Positions 29,510 to 38,705 of a stretch of DNA of 64,000 bases are shown piece after piece. The stretch's first letter is position 1, and every line of letters begins with the position of its first letter. The translations under genes and the position numbers were made by a program. The notes under the pieces were generated by a model that was not told the DNA's origin, made no database searches, and worked only from the letters and a program-made list of their open reading frames with translations. The stretch comes from Thermomonas sp. XSG (lineage in GTDB: Bacteria > Pseudomonadota > Gammaproteobacteria > Xanthomonadales > Xanthomonadaceae): contig NZ_CP061497.1 of the NCBI RefSeq assembly GCF_014678725.1, positions 2,310,001-2,374,000 of the forward strand. Direction: 5' to 3'.

Positions 29510-30700
29510 ATGTTCGCGCGAATCCAGCACACCCGCCTGCTGCGCTATGCCGGCCTGTTCACCTGGGCGATGGTCGGCCTGCCGCTACTCTATTTCTGGC
29601 TGCGGCCGCAGCAGGTCGGCGGCGGCGAGAACCTGGCGATGCCTTGGCAGGGCTGGGTGGCCTACCTGGCGTTCGGCGCCGGCTACGTCTGGCTGACCCG
29701 GAACCTGGGGGGGCGCCGGCGCAGCGCCGCCGACTACCTGCTGCTGCTGGTGTTGACCGTGGCCGCGCTGGGGGTCAGCTATTTCAGCGGGACCGGCATG
29801 GGCAGCGTCCTGCTGATGGTGGCGGCCTGCGTGTTTCCGTGGCTGCTGCCGCTGCCGCTGGGGGTGGTGTGGCTGCTGGTCAGCCAGCTGGCGGTGGCGC
29901 CGGTGTTCATCCGCTGGCTGGGCTTCCCGCCGATGGAGGCGCTGATGCAGTCGATGCTGTACGCGGGCTTCTCCGGCTTCGTGTTCGTGGTCAGCCTGGT
30001 CGCCCTGCAGCAGGCGCAGGCGCGCGAGGAGCAGCGCCGCCTGAATGCCGAGCTGCGCGCCACCCGCGCGCTGCTGGCGGACAGCGCGCGGGTCAACGAG
30101 CGCACCCGCATCTCGCGCGAGCTGCACGACCTGCTGGGCCACCACCTCACCGCGCTCAGCCTGAACCTGGAGGTGGCCGGGCACCTGTCCGAAGGGCGCG
30201 TGCGCGAGCACGTGCAGCAGGCCCACACGCTGGCCCGCCTGCTGCTGACCGACGTCCGCGAGGCGGTCAGCCAATTGCGCGAGGGCGGCGCGATCGACCT
30301 GGGCGCCGCGCTGCGCCCGCTGGCAGAGAACGTTCCCAAGCTCGCCATCGAGATGGACATCGAGCAGCCACTCACCGTCGACGACCCGGAGCGCGCCCAT
30401 GTGCTGCTGCGCTGCGCCCAGGAAGCGATCACCAATGCGGTGCGGCACGCCGGCGCCAGCCGGCTGTGGCTGGCGGCGCGGCGGGACGGGCACAATATCG
30501 TCCTGCAGGTGCGCGACGATGGTCGCGGCAGCGACCAGGTGCTGCCCGGCAACGGTCTGCGCGGTCTCGGTGAACGCCTGCGCCAGCACGGCGGGCGCCT
30601 GGACATCGCTACCCGCCGCGGCCAGGGTTTCCAGCTCACCATTACCCTGCCGGTTGCGCCGAACGCCGCCACCCGCCTCCCCGAAGGAGTCCCCGCATGA
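29510..30700 (+). CDS. Membrane sensor histidine kinase (NarL/DesK type)
   Basis: A 396-residue kinase: about five or six hydrophobic segments in residues 12-170 with almost no periplasmic domain, so the signal is probably sensed in the membrane. Then a coiled region and the HisKA_3 phosphoacceptor RELHDLLGHH (His206), followed by the ATPase domain with AQEAITNAVRHAGA (N box) and VRDDGRGSD and GLRGLGERL. Its stop overlaps the ATG of the regulator (ATGA). Leaderless start candidate. DesK-like kinases often respond to membrane state or envelope stress; the signal here is unknown. Confidence 0.9.
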   Translation: MFARIQHTRLLRYAGLFTWAMVGLPLLYFWLRPQQVGGGENLAMPWQGWVAYLAFGAGYVWLTRNLGGRRRSAADYLLLLVLTVAALGVSYFSGTGMGSVLLMVAACVFPWLLPLPLGVVWLLVSQLAVAPVFIRWLGFPPMEALMQSMLYAGFSGFVFVVSLVALQQAQAREEQRRLNAELRATRALLADSARVNERTRISRELHDLLGHHLTALSLNLEVAGHLSEGRVREHVQQAHTLARLLLTDVREAVSQLREGGAIDLGAALRPLAENVPKLAIEMDIEQPLTVDDPERAHVLLRCAQEAITNAVRHAGASRLWLAARRDGHNIVLQVRDDGRGSDQVLPGNGLRGLGERLRQHGGRLDIATRRGQGFQLTITLPVAPNAATRLPEGVPA

Positions 30701-31353
30701 CCCGATCCACTCCGATCAGCGTGTTCCTGGTGGACGACCAGACCCTGGTGCGCCAGGGCATCCGTTCGCTGCTTGCCCTGGCTGAAGGCATCGAGGTGGT
30801 GGCGGAGGCCTCCGATGGTCGCCAGGCGGTGGAGCGCATTCCGGAAGTGAAGCCCGACGTGGTGCTGATGGACATGCGGATGCCGGCGATGTCAGGGCTG
30901 GAGGCGCTGCAGGCGATGGGGCGCGCGGGCACCCTGCCGCCCACGATCATCCTCACCACATTCGACGACGATGCGCTGGTCCTGGCGGGTATCAAGGCCG
31001 GCGCGAAGGGCTACCTGCTCAAGGACGTGTCGCTCGAGCAGCTGGTGGACGCCATCCAGACCGTGGCCGGCGGCGGTTCGCTGGTGCAACCGGCGGTGAC
31101 ACAGCGGCTGCTGTCCGGGCTGGAACACATGCGCAACGAGTTCGTCAGCCTGGACCGCCCCGATCCGCTGACCGACCGCGAAACCGAGATCCTGCGGCTG
31201 ATGGCCTCGGGTTTCTCGAACAAGGAAATCGCCAACTCGCTGGGCGTTGCGGAAGGCACCATCAAGAACCACGTGTCCAACATCCTCAGCAAGCTCGGCG
31301 TGCGTGATCGCACCCGCGCGGTCCTCAAGGCGTTCGAGCTGCAGCTGGTCTGA
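30697..31353 (+). CDS. NarL/FixJ family response regulator
   Basis: A 218-residue regulator: receiver domain with acidic pair DD13-14, phosphoacceptor Asp59 (VVLMDMRMP), ILTTFDDD and the conserved Lys in GYLLKDVS; C-terminal LuxR-type helix-turn-helix with DPLTDRETEILRLMASG, NKEIANSLGVAEGTIKNHVSN and KLGVRDRTRAV. Cognate partner of the coupled kinase upstream. Targets are not shown; a self-controlled promoter or the nearby SRPBCC gene are possibilities. Confidence 0.95.
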   Translation: MTRSTPISVFLVDDQTLVRQGIRSLLALAEGIEVVAEASDGRQAVERIPEVKPDVVLMDMRMPAMSGLEALQAMGRAGTLPPTIILTTFDDDALVLAGIKAGAKGYLLKDVSLEQLVDAIQTVAGGGSLVQPAVTQRLLSGLEHMRNEFVSLDRPDPLTDRETEILRLMASGFSNKEIANSLGVAEGTIKNHVSNILSKLGVRDRTRAVLKAFELQLV

Positions 31354-31660
31354 AAGCGCGTCTGGAAGGCCCGGAGCCCGGTGAGGCGGTGCCCCGGGGC
31401 GCCGCGGTGCGTACCGGCTGCATTCTCCGTGCCCAAGCCGGGGTGTGCGCATGGCATGCCGCGCAGTGGCCGATGCACCCGAGCCGCGGCGGCCCCGGTT
31501 CCCGGGTCAGCTCCCCCCCGGCGCAGCCGACAGTGACCGGATTGGTGGCCGCCGTCGCGTTTTTTTCGCGTGCGCACCCTCGCCGCCGATGGCCGCAGTT
31601 TGCTAGGATGGCGGGTCCGAGCGGCTCAGGCCGCTGACGGCCTTTCCCGGAGATTCCTGA
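31354..31660. other. 307-bp intergenic region, no gene seen
   Basis: Open frames here (for instance 31389-31637) have no family resemblance and no ribosome-binding site. TAGGAT at 31604-31609 is a possible -10 for the SRPBCC gene. Otherwise nothing recognisable was seen. Confidence 0.5.
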
Positions 31661-32722
31661 ATGACTCGTCTGCTCGAGATCCTGATTTCGCTCGCGATCG
31701 TCGTGGCGCTGTACCTGGTGGTTGGCCTTGCGTTGCCGTCTTCGCGCCACCTGGTGGAGAAGATCGAAACCAATCGCAAGCTCACCATCGTGTTCGATAC
31801 CCTCAACAGCTTCCGTCGCTTCAAGGACTGGAACACGCTGGTACTGCGCGACCCCGGCATGCAGGTGACCCTGTCCGGTCCGGAGGAAGGCGAGGGCGCC
31901 CAGTTCGACTACGCGTCGGACAAGAAGGGCGTCGGCAAGGGTTCCTGGAAGATCGTCGAGAGCGTGCCGCGCGAGAAGATCGCGTTCGCGATCGAGAACC
32001 AGGAGCGCGGCGACAACAAGCGCACCGAATTCACCTTCAAGCCGACCGGCCGCAACAACCGCAACGTCGAGATCACCCAGACCTACGACGTGGACTACGG
32101 CTGGAACCTGATCGGCCGCTACGCCGGCCTGTACGTCACCCGCCACGTGGGCGACGACATGAAGATGGGCCTGACCCGCCTGGTCAACATGCTGGCCGCG
32201 GTGCCGAACGTCGACTACGCGGTCAAGGACAGCAAGATGACCACCCCGAAGGTGGTCGAACGCCCGGCCGAGGACCTGCTGGTGGTGAGCGCCGGTGCGG
32301 TCGAGCGCGGCAACGCGCAGATCCAGGCATCGATGACCTCCAACAGCGAGTGGATCAAGCGCGTGATCGACGCCAACGGCCTCGAGGCAGTCGGGCCGCT
32401 GCGCATCGTCACCACCGACCTCGGCCGCGAGACCTACACCTTCGACGTGGTGCAGCCGGTCCGCAAGAAGGACGGCAGCGCGATCACCAGTGTCGCCACC
32501 CAGGGCCCTGTGCAGCACGTGCAGAGCCCGGCCTCGAAGGCCGCGGTGGCTTCGTACACCGGCTACATGGCCGAGCTGGAGAACGTCCGCAACGCGCTGC
32601 GCGCTTGGGCCGCGACCCATGGGCATGAAGTCAAGGACCGCGCCTTCGAGGACTATAAGTCCGGCGTGTCCGGCGCCTTCACCGAAAACGGCCAGTTCGA
32701 CGTCTACTGGCCGGTGAAGTAA
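31661..32722 (+). CDS. Membrane-anchored SRPBCC protein with GyrI-like C-terminus
   Basis: A 353-residue protein with one N-terminal membrane segment (LISLAIVVALYLVVGLAL) and then an SRPBCC (START-like) ligand-binding domain (SSRHLVEKIETNR ... FKDWNTLVLRDPG ... TYDVDYGWNLIGRYAG). The remainder (about residues 200-353) is compatible with an effector-binding GyrI-like fold. Function unknown. GGAGA lies about 8 nt upstream of the ATG. It is followed by a perfect hairpin and stands alone as a transcription unit. Confidence 0.7.
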   Translation: MTRLLEILISLAIVVALYLVVGLALPSSRHLVEKIETNRKLTIVFDTLNSFRRFKDWNTLVLRDPGMQVTLSGPEEGEGAQFDYASDKKGVGKGSWKIVESVPREKIAFAIENQERGDNKRTEFTFKPTGRNNRNVEITQTYDVDYGWNLIGRYAGLYVTRHVGDDMKMGLTRLVNMLAAVPNVDYAVKDSKMTTPKVVERPAEDLLVVSAGAVERGNAQIQASMTSNSEWIKRVIDANGLEAVGPLRIVTTDLGRETYTFDVVQPVRKKDGSAITSVATQGPVQHVQSPASKAAVASYTGYMAELENVRNALRAWAATHGHEVKDRAFEDYKSGVSGAFTENGQFDVYWPVK

Positions 32723-32746
32723 GCCTCGCGTTTCATCGCGACATCC

Positions 32747-32776
32747 GCAAACGCCGCGTTTCGACGCGGCGTTTGC
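32747..32776 (+). terminator. Perfect hairpin after the SRPBCC gene
   Basis: 12-bp perfect stem GCAAACGCCGCG / CGCGGCGTTTGC with loop TTTCGA; the tail is only ATTT. Confidence 0.65.
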
Positions 32777-32797
32777 ATTTGCGGCGACCCTTGCAGG

Positions 32798-32803
32798 CAG
32801 AAT
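32798..32803 (+). promoter_or_regulatory. -10 element CAGAAT, leaderless start of the DUF423 gene
   Basis: CAGAAT ends exactly 6 nt before the ATG at 32810, no ribosome-binding site present. Confidence 0.45.
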
Positions 32804-32809
32804 GCACGC

Positions 32810-33184
32810 ATGAACAGCCACGGCACCCCCGCTTTCGTCGTCTACCGGCGCTACTTCGCCGCCGTCGGCGGCCTGCTTGCCGCGTTGGCGGTGGCACTGT
32901 CCGCCTACGCCATGCACGCGGCCGCGCCGGAGTCGCAGGCGCGCATGCTGCAGGCGGCCATCTTCGCCTTCGCCCATGGGGTGGCTCTGTCCGCGCTGGC
33001 GCCGCTGGCGCAACGGCCGACGGGGCTGCTGGCCCTGGCCATGCTGCTGGGCGGGGTGCTCCTGTTCAGTGGCAGCCTGCTGGCCGTGGCGATGCTGGGG
33101 CTGCCGTCGACGCTGGCCCCGTTCGGCGGTGCGCTGATGATTGGCGGCTGGCTGCTGCACGCCTACGATCGCCTGCGCGGCTGA
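32810..33184 (+). CDS. DUF423 membrane protein
   Basis: A 124-residue protein with four hydrophobic helices and the family traits AAVGGLLAALAVALSAYAMH near the N-terminus and LFSGSLLAVAMLG in the third helix. DUF423 (YwdK/YgdD-like) proteins are of unknown function. The ATG lies 6 nt after a -10-like CAGAAT. Confidence 0.8.
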   Translation: MNSHGTPAFVVYRRYFAAVGGLLAALAVALSAYAMHAAAPESQARMLQAAIFAFAHGVALSALAPLAQRPTGLLALAMLLGGVLLFSGSLLAVAMLGLPSTLAPFGGALMIGGWLLHAYDRLRG

Positions 33185-33191
33185 GCTGGCG

Positions 33192-33866
33192 ATGTCGCGC
33201 CAAGCCAGGGGGTTCGATACGGCGGAGGCATTCGCGCACCTGTGCAGGCGCGACCGCAAGCTGGGCGCGTGGATGCGCCGTCTGGACCCCATCGGGGCCA
33301 ATCCGCAGTGGCGCAAGCCGTTCGACCCGGTCGATGCGCTGGCCCGCGCCATCCTCTACCAACAGCTCAGCGGCAAGGCGGCGGCAACGATCGTCGGCCG
33401 CGTGGAAACCGCCATCGGCAGCGACCGTTTCCACTGCGACACGCTGGCACGGATCGACGATGCCGCCCTGCGCGGGTGCGGCGTCTCCGGCAACAAACTG
33501 CTGGCGCTGCGCGATCTGGCGCGGCGCGAAGAGGCGGGCGAGATCCCCACCTTGCGACGGATGGCGGCGATGAGCGACGACGATATCGTCGCCGCGCTGG
33601 TGCCGGTCCGCGGCATCGGCCGCTGGACGGTGGAGATGATGCTGATGTTCCGGCTTGGCCGTCCCGACGTGCTGCCGATCGACGACCTGGGCATTCGCAA
33701 GGGCGCGCAGGCGGTGGACAAGCTCGAAGCGATGCCGACCCCGAAGGAACTGACGGCGCGCGGCGAACGCTGGGGGCCGTACCGCAGCTATGCCAGCTTC
33801 TACCTGTGGCGGATCGCCGATGCCGCCGCGGGCGCAAAGCAGGCAGTGGCACGGTCGCAGGACTGA
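33192..33866 (+). CDS. AlkA-type DNA-3-methyladenine glycosylase
   Basis: A 224-residue base-excision repair glycosylase. After the helical N-terminal part (AILYQQLSGKAAATI) comes the HhH-GPD motif with VPVRGIGRWTVEMMLMF and the catalytic Asp region LPIDDLGIRKG. The WGPYRSYASFYLWR end is typical of the AlkA/MAG branch. It begins 7 nt after the DUF423 gene; the ATG at 33192 has only a weak ribosome-binding site. Removes alkylated purines; exact substrate range unknown. Confidence 0.9.
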   Translation: MSRQARGFDTAEAFAHLCRRDRKLGAWMRRLDPIGANPQWRKPFDPVDALARAILYQQLSGKAAATIVGRVETAIGSDRFHCDTLARIDDAALRGCGVSGNKLLALRDLARREEAGEIPTLRRMAAMSDDDIVAALVPVRGIGRWTVEMMLMFRLGRPDVLPIDDLGIRKGAQAVDKLEAMPTPKELTARGERWGPYRSYASFYLWRIADAAAGAKQAVARSQD

Positions 33867-33878
33867 GCGCCGCGACGG

Positions 33879-34268
33879 CTAGGGGGCGAGCTTCGCGCCG
33901 GCCTCCAGCAGCAGCTTGCGCAGTTCGTGGCGATGGCAATGTGCCTCGTCCTCGCAGTAGCAGCCCACGCTGAAATCCGTGCCTTGCGACAACGCCGCCA
34001 GCAGCGCGATGGCGTGCGCGGCGTCGGGCCGCTTCATCTCGCTCCGGTAGCGGCGGAAGAACGCCCGCCACCGCGCCGGCGTGGTCGCCGCGTGGGCCAT
34101 ATCCATCGCTTCCTGGCTGGGCGCCACGGTCGGCAGCCAGGTGTCGTAGAAATCACGCTTGGCGAACTCCGCTTTCGGTACGCCGCGCGGCGGCCGCCGT
34201 ACGGTGCCGATCCGCAGTCCTTCCGCGGGCAGGCGCGCCGTGCCAAGGCGGATGATGCGGACAGCCAT
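33879..34268 (-). CDS. DUF488 family protein
   Basis: A 129-residue protein of the DUF488 family, with the N-terminal RIGTVRRPPRGVPK, a middle FYDTWLPTVAP segment and the conserved C-terminal GCYCEDEAHCHRHELRKLL with Cys and His residues that look able to bind metal. The ATG at 34268 has GGAGTT upstream. Function unknown; converges with the glycosylase gene with 12 bp between them. Confidence 0.8.
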   Translation of the reverse strand: MAVRIIRLGTARLPAEGLRIGTVRRPPRGVPKAEFAKRDFYDTWLPTVAPSQEAMDMAHAATTPARWRAFFRRYRSEMKRPDAAHAIALLAALSQGTDFSVGCYCEDEAHCHRHELRKLLLEAGAKLAP

Positions 34269-34391
34269 GCGGAACTCCGGGCAGGGGTCGCGTCGAGGGT
34301 AGCGCAATGCGATCCGGGTTCAGCCGGTGGTTGAACTTTCCGCGGAGATCGACGTCACAATCCGCTTTCCGGCAGTCGATGGAGCGAATGG

Positions 34392-35399
34392 ATGCGAAAG
34401 GCGATGTTGGCGGCAGCGGTGACGCTCGGGTTGATGTCGATGCCGCTGCAGGCGCAGCAGGCCGCGCCGCCGGTGGATGGCATCCGCACCGAGGCCACCG
34501 TGGTGGTGGAGGGCGAGCAGCCCGGCCCGGGCCTGTGGCTGGTGCGCAAGGGCAGCCATGACCTCTACATCCTCGGCACGCTGCGGCCCCTGCCGATGAA
34601 GATGCAGTGGCAGTCGGCCCAGGTGCGGCAGGTGCTGGCGCAGGCGCGGGAGGTGATCCGCATGCGCGGCGTGCAGATCGATGCCGACGTGGGCTTCTTC
34701 AAGGGCCTGCTGCTGATGCCGAAGCTGCTGGGTGCACGCAACAATCCGGACGACAGGAAACTGCAGGAAGTGGTGTCGCCCGCGTCCTATGCGCGCTGGC
34801 AGGCGCTGAAGGCGCGCTACATCGGCAGCGACGGCGGCGTGGAGAAGCGGCGCCCGCTGTTCGCCGCGCAGGAGCTGTACTCGGCGGCGATGAAGAAAAG
34901 CGGCCTGGACACCCACGACCTGGCCTGGCCGGTGGTGGCGGAGGCGATCAAGGCGCACAGCCCCACGGTGACTGTGGTGCGGGAAACCATCACCATCAAG
35001 GACCCCAAGCCGCTGCTCAAGGAATGGTCGAAGACCACGCTGGATGACTTGGCCTGCTTCGACAACACCATGAGGCGGATCGAAACGGACCTCGGCACCA
35101 TGCGTGCCCGCGCCAATGCCTGGGCCACCGGCGACATCGCCGCGCTGCGCTCGCTGCCCGCCGCCGAGCAATGGGAAGCATGCAACAGCGCGATTTCCGA
35201 AACCGGCGTCGGCAAGCGGCTGGGCTATGGCGATGCGAAGCACAAGCTGCGGACCAAATGGCTGGCCGCCGCGGAGACGGCGCTTGCGCGCAACACGGTC
35301 AGTTTCGCCACGCTGTCGCTCAACGACATGCTGGGTGCGGATGGCTATCTGGCCGGGCTGGAAGCCAGGGGCTACACGGTGATCGCGCCGGACGAATGA
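34392..35399 (+). CDS. TraB/GumN family secreted protein
   Basis: A 335-residue protein with a signal peptide (1-22, SMPLQAQQ). SHDLYILGTLRPLPMKMQW corresponds to the first conserved segment of TraB/GumN proteins (usually GTxH, here GTLRP: the histidine is missing), and the C-terminal NTVSFATLSLNDMLGADGYLAGLEARGYTV matches the final block. The lost His suggests a divergent or non-metal-binding member. GGAG lies upstream of the ATG. Role unknown; gumN itself lies near exopolysaccharide genes in Xanthomonas, but none are found here. Confidence 0.7.
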   Translation: MRKAMLAAAVTLGLMSMPLQAQQAAPPVDGIRTEATVVVEGEQPGPGLWLVRKGSHDLYILGTLRPLPMKMQWQSAQVRQVLAQAREVIRMRGVQIDADVGFFKGLLLMPKLLGARNNPDDRKLQEVVSPASYARWQALKARYIGSDGGVEKRRPLFAAQELYSAAMKKSGLDTHDLAWPVVAEAIKAHSPTVTVVRETITIKDPKPLLKEWSKTTLDDLACFDNTMRRIETDLGTMRARANAWATGDIAALRSLPAAEQWEACNSAISETGVGKRLGYGDAKHKLRTKWLAAAETALARNTVSFATLSLNDMLGADGYLAGLEARGYTVIAPDE

Positions 35400-35439
35400 G
35401 TCTCGGCTGGCGGGCGCGGCTGCCTGCCGCGCCGTGCAG

Positions 35440-37344
35440 TCAGGAGGCGGCCTGCGCGCGCGGCGGCTGCAGCAGTTCCGGCCAGCGCTCCAGCACCGCG
35501 GCGCGGATGCCGGCCACGTCCAGCCCGGCTTCGGCCAGCAGGTCTTCGCGGCTGGCGTGGTGCTGGAAGGCATCGGGCAGCCCGAGGTGCAGGATCGGCA
35601 GGACGATGCCTTCGGCCGCCAGCAGTTCGGCCACGCCGCTGCCGGCGCCGCCTGCCACCACGTTGTCTTCAAGGGTCACGAAGCCTTCGTGGCTGTTCGC
35701 CAGTTCGAGCACCAGAGCGCGGTCCAGCGGCTTGACGAAGCGCATGTTGACCATTGTGAGGCCCAGCTCCTCGCCCACCTGCTGCGCCGCCGGCACCAGC
35801 GCGCCGAAGGCGAGCAGGGCGATCCGCGCGCCGCTGCGGCGCAGCTGCGCCTTGCCGACCGGCAGCGTGTCCAGGCCCGGTTGCACGGCCACGCCCGGGC
35901 CGGTGCCGCGCGGGTAGCGCACCGCGGCCGGGCCGGGGTGGTGGTGGCCGGTGGACAGCATCTGCCGGCATTCGTTCTCGTCGGCCGGCGCCATCACCAG
36001 CATGTTCGGCACGCAGCGCAGGTAGCTGAGGTCGAGGTTACCCGCATGTGTGGCACCGTCCGGGCCGACCACGCCGCCGCGATCGATGGCGAACAGCACG
36101 TCCAGTTCCTGGATGGCGACGTCGTGCACCAGCTGGTCGTAGCCGCGCTGCAGGAAGGTGGAGTAGATCGCCACGACGGGCTTCGCGCCTTCGCAGGCCA
36201 TGCCGGCGGCCAGCGTCACCGCGTGCTGTTCGGCGATGGCGACGTCGAAATAGCGGTCCGGGTATTCCTGGCTGAAATGCACCAGCCCCGAGCCTTCGCG
36301 CATCGCCGGGGTGATGCCGAGCAGTTTGGGGTCGGCGGCGGCCATGTCGCAGAGCCAGTCGCCGAATACGTCGGTATAGGTGGGCTTCTTCGCCGCGGGC
36401 TTGCCGACCACGCCGATGGACGGGTCGAACGGGCTGACCGCGTGGTAGCCGATCTGGTCGCCTTCGGCCAGCTCGTAGCCTTTGCCCTTGGTGGTGATGA
36501 CGTGCAGCAGCTGCGGCCCTTTCAGGCCCTTCAGCGTCTTCAGCGTCTGCAGCAGGGCGTCGGTGTCGTGACCGTCGATCGGGCCGGTGTAGTGGAAGCC
36601 CATCTGCTCGAACAGGGTGGATGGCACGAACATGCCTTTCCAGTGTTCTTCCCAGCGCTTGACGAAGCGCGCCGGCGGGTTGCGCTTGTCGCCCAGCAGC
36701 TTCTTGCCGCCCTCGCGGATCGCGTTGAGGGTGCGGTTGCCGGACATGCGCCCGAGCATCTTGGTCAGCCCGCCCACCGCCTCGCTGATCGACATGCGGT
36801 TGTCGTTGAGGATCACCAGGATGTCCGGTTCCTCGTCCATGCCGCCGGCGTGGCCGAGTGCTTCCCAGGCCATGCCCGCGGTCATCGCGCCATCGCCGAT
36901 CACCGCCACGATCCGGCGGTCGATGCCGGCGCGCGCATTGGCGATGGCCATGCCCAGCGCGGCCGAAATCGAGGTCGAGGAGTGGCCGACGCCGAAAGTG
37001 TCGTATTCGCTTTCCTCGCGCTTGGGGAACGGCGCCACGCCGTCCTTCTGCTTGACCGTGTGGATGCGGTCGCGGCGGCCGGTGAGGATCTTGTGCGGGT
37101 AGCACTGGTGGCCCACGTCCCAGACGATGCGATCGTGCGGCGTGTCATACAGGTAATGCAGGACGGTGGTCAGCTCCACCACGCCCAGGCCCGCGCCGAA
37201 ATGCCCGCCGGACTTGCCTACCGATTCGATCAGGAACGCGCGCAGCTCGTCGGCCGCCGCGCGCACGTCGGTTTCGGGCAGCTGGCGCAGGTCGGCGGGG
37301 TTGTCGATCTTCGACAACAGGGGATAGCGGGACGCATCGATCAT
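35440..37344 (-). CDS. dxs: 1-deoxy-D-xylulose-5-phosphate synthase
   Basis: Thiamine-diphosphate enzyme condensing pyruvate and glyceraldehyde 3-phosphate, the first step of the MEP isoprenoid pathway. 634 residues, normal length. Visible: [29 protein letters not shown] ... NDN (ThDP/Mg site), [17 protein letters not shown] and [14 protein letters not shown]. The ATG at 37344 ([14 protein letters not shown]) fits the family; it lies 6 nt after GACAAT and may be leaderless. ispA/xseB are not adjacent. Confidence 0.97.
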   Translation of the reverse strand: MIDASRYPLLSKIDNPADLRQLPETDVRAAADELRAFLIESVGKSGGHFGAGLGVVELTTVLHYLYDTPHDRIVWDVGHQCYPHKILTGRRDRIHTVKQKDGVAPFPKREESEYDTFGVGHSSTSISAALGMAIANARAGIDRRIVAVIGDGAMTAGMAWEALGHAGGMDEEPDILVILNDNRMSISEAVGGLTKMLGRMSGNRTLNAIREGGKKLLGDKRNPPARFVKRWEEHWKGMFVPSTLFEQMGFHYTGPIDGHDTDALLQTLKTLKGLKGPQLLHVITTKGKGYELAEGDQIGYHAVSPFDPSIGVVGKPAAKKPTYTDVFGDWLCDMAAADPKLLGITPAMREGSGLVHFSQEYPDRYFDVAIAEQHAVTLAAGMACEGAKPVVAIYSTFLQRGYDQLVHDVAIQELDVLFAIDRGGVVGPDGATHAGNLDLSYLRCVPNMLVMAPADENECRQMLSTGHHHPGPAAVRYPRGTGPGVAVQPGLDTLPVGKAQLRRSGARIALLAFGALVPAAQQVGEELGLTMVNMRFVKPLDRALVLELANSHEGFVTLEDNVVAGGAGSGVAELLAAEGIVLPILHLGLPDAFQHHASREDLLAEAGLDVAGIRAAVLERWPELLQPPRAQAAS

Positions 37345-37350
37345 CCGCCT

Positions 37351-37356
37351 ATTGTC
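37351..37356 (-). promoter_or_regulatory. -10 element GACAAT, leaderless start of dxs
   Basis: GACAAT on the minus strand ends exactly 6 nt before the dxs ATG. AGGCGG in the gap touches the ATG and is too close to act as a normal ribosome-binding site. Confidence 0.4.
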
Positions 37357-37404
37357 GCGCCGCGGGCGGGTGCGGGCAACGTGAAGGCGGACCCCGGAAA
37401 CGCG

Positions 37405-37430
37405 CGGGGCCCGCACGGTGGCGGGCCCCG
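37405..37430 (-). terminator. GC-rich hairpin between the small metal-domain gene and dxs
   Basis: Perfect 10-bp stem CGGGGCCCGC / GCGGGCCCCG with a 6-nt loop, 23 nt after the stop at 37453. No T tract, so it could terminate only weakly. Confidence 0.45.
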
Positions 37431-37452
37431 GCGGAACGGCGTCGGTGCGGGT

Positions 37453-37689
37453 TCAGCCGCAGCTGCCGCAACAGGTGGTGCCTTCGGCGTGCTCGGGTGC
37501 CAGCGTGGCGGGGTAGCCTGCGGCGCGCAGGGCGTCGCTGATGTCGTTTTCCTTCAGGCCGCTTTCCACCAGCAGGCGACCGCGGCCGATGTTGGCGGTG
37601 ATCTTGGCCTGCGGATCCAGCGCGTGCACGGCGAAAGCGATGGAGCGGGCAGTGGCCTCGTCAACGAGGCCTAGGACGTCGAACAGCAT
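37453..37689 (-). CDS. Small HMA-like protein with CCGSCG tail
   Basis: A 78-residue protein. The alternation resembles a heavy-metal-associated (HMA) fold without the usual CxxC in the first loop (ATARSIAFAVHALDPQAKI, then RLLVESGLKENDISDALRAAGY), while the C-terminus ends in CCGSCG, a Cys cluster suitable for metal binding. Start at 37689 with GGAG about 8 nt upstream. Copper or other soft-metal handling is possible, but the sequence alone does not decide. Confidence 0.65.
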   Translation of the reverse strand: MLFDVLGLVDEATARSIAFAVHALDPQAKITANIGRGRLLVESGLKENDISDALRAAGYPATLAPEHAEGTTCCGSCG

Positions 37690-37862
37690 GGGGAAACTCC
37701 AGGGAATGGCGGAACGCGCTGTGCGCGGTGCAGCCATGATCCGCAGGCGCCGCCGGCCGCGCCTTGACCGGGATCAGCCGGCGGACGTGGAACAGGGAGC
37801 GGCTGGCGGCGAGAGGCCTGACGGACCGCCAAGTGGGCGCCACCCCGGAAATCCGCGCCTGC

Positions 37863-38630
37863 TCAGGTCGATGCCGCCTGTTCACGCAGCTGCGCCGCCC
37901 GATCCCGACCGAGGTAGCGGTGGATGGCGGCGCGGGCGAGGTAGAGCAGCGGGATCAGCGCGATGGCCGCCAGCATCTTGTAGGCGTAGTTCAGCGAGCC
38001 GACCGCCAGGAACAGCGAGGTGGGCCAATGCTGCGGGCCGAGCACGAAGGCGATGTACAGCACCACGAAGCTGTCCACCAGCTGCGACACCGCGGTGGAT
38101 CCGGTGGCGCGCAGCCAGGCGTGGCGTTCGCCGGTGCGGCGACGGATCTGGTGGAAGACGTGGATGTCGATCAGCTGGCCGATCAGGAACGCCACCAGCG
38201 AGCCGACCATGATCCACATGCCCTGGCCGAACACCGCTGCATACGCGGCCTGGTAGTCCGGCACGCCTTGGTCCTGCGCCGCACCCACCCACCAGCTGGC
38301 GGGCGCCAGCCGGATGGCGATGTACGCGAACAGGAAGCCGTAGGCCACCAACCCCGCGGCCAGCCAGCTGACCATCCGCACGCCGCGCTTGCCGAAGTAT
38401 TCGTTGACCGTGTCGGTCATAATGAACACGATCGGCCAGACCACCGTGCCGGCGGTGAAGTCCAGCGTGCCGCCCTGTCCGAACAGGTTCCAGTGCAGTG
38501 GCGCGATCCCCAGCGAGCCTTCCAGCGCGAAGATCTTGACCCCGATGAATTCCGCCAGCACCGCATTGGCGCAGAAGAACGCCGCCAGCGCGGCGAACAG
38601 ACGGGTCGCGCGATCGTCCAGCAGGCGCAT
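37863..38630 (-). CDS. yhhQ: Queuosine precursor transporter (YhhQ/VUT family)
   Basis: A 255-residue membrane protein with about six helices, typical for the family importing preQ0/preQ1. Key parts: NAVLAEFIGVKIFAL, IVFIMTDTVNEYFGKRGVR, FLIGQLIDIHVFHQIRRRTG and STAVSQLVDSFVV. Before insertion of the adjacent element the ATG at 38630 lay 3 nt after the stop of the DUF502 gene (relic stop 38634-38636), so the pair was probably one operon; now phage-derived DNA lies upstream, and expression must come from a promoter in the element's left end or through the small hybrid frame 38634-38750. Confidence 0.9.
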   Translation of the reverse strand: MRLLDDRATRLFAALAAFFCANAVLAEFIGVKIFALEGSLGIAPLHWNLFGQGGTLDFTAGTVVWPIVFIMTDTVNEYFGKRGVRMVSWLAAGLVAYGFLFAYIAIRLAPASWWVGAAQDQGVPDYQAAYAAVFGQGMWIMVGSLVAFLIGQLIDIHVFHQIRRRTGERHAWLRATGSTAVSQLVDSFVVLYIAFVLGPQHWPTSLFLAVGSLNYAYKMLAAIALIPLLYLARAAIHRYLGRDRAAQLREQAAST

Positions 38631-38633
38631 GCT

Positions 38634-38705
38634 TCAGGGCGACTTGGCCGGCGGCGGCGCGAACGGGATGGTGTCCGGCGCCACCGCGCCGCCGCTGATG
38701 ATGAA
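38634..38705 (-). pseudogene. Displaced 3' end of the DUF502 gene (left attachment side)
   Basis: In frame on the minus strand these 24 codons read FIISGGAVAPDTIPFAPPPA then KSP and stop, matching the end of the DUF502 protein at 54361-55029 (FIISGGAVAPDTIPFAPPQA, then K). It is the original chromosomal 3' end cut off by integration. The frame continues into element DNA to an ATG at 38750, giving a 38-residue hybrid (MTTNSCTPSFTAPLK followed by the relic). Confidence 0.85.
38651..38705 (+). repeat. attL: 55-bp direct repeat, left copy
   Basis: Perfectly identical to 54372-54426 over 55 bp and diverging immediately on both sides (G versus T before; T versus G after). Marks the left boundary of the integrated element inside the 3' end of the DUF502 coding sequence. 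Confidence 0.92.

Noticed and set aside
31389-31637. An 82-codon frame in the 31.4-31.6 kb intergenic region
   Set aside because: No ribosome-binding site, no similarity pattern, and it overlaps the likely promoter of the next gene.
38651-38705. Attachment site in a tRNA gene
   Set aside because: The repeat is coding sequence of the DUF502 gene; no tRNA cloverleaf can be formed.
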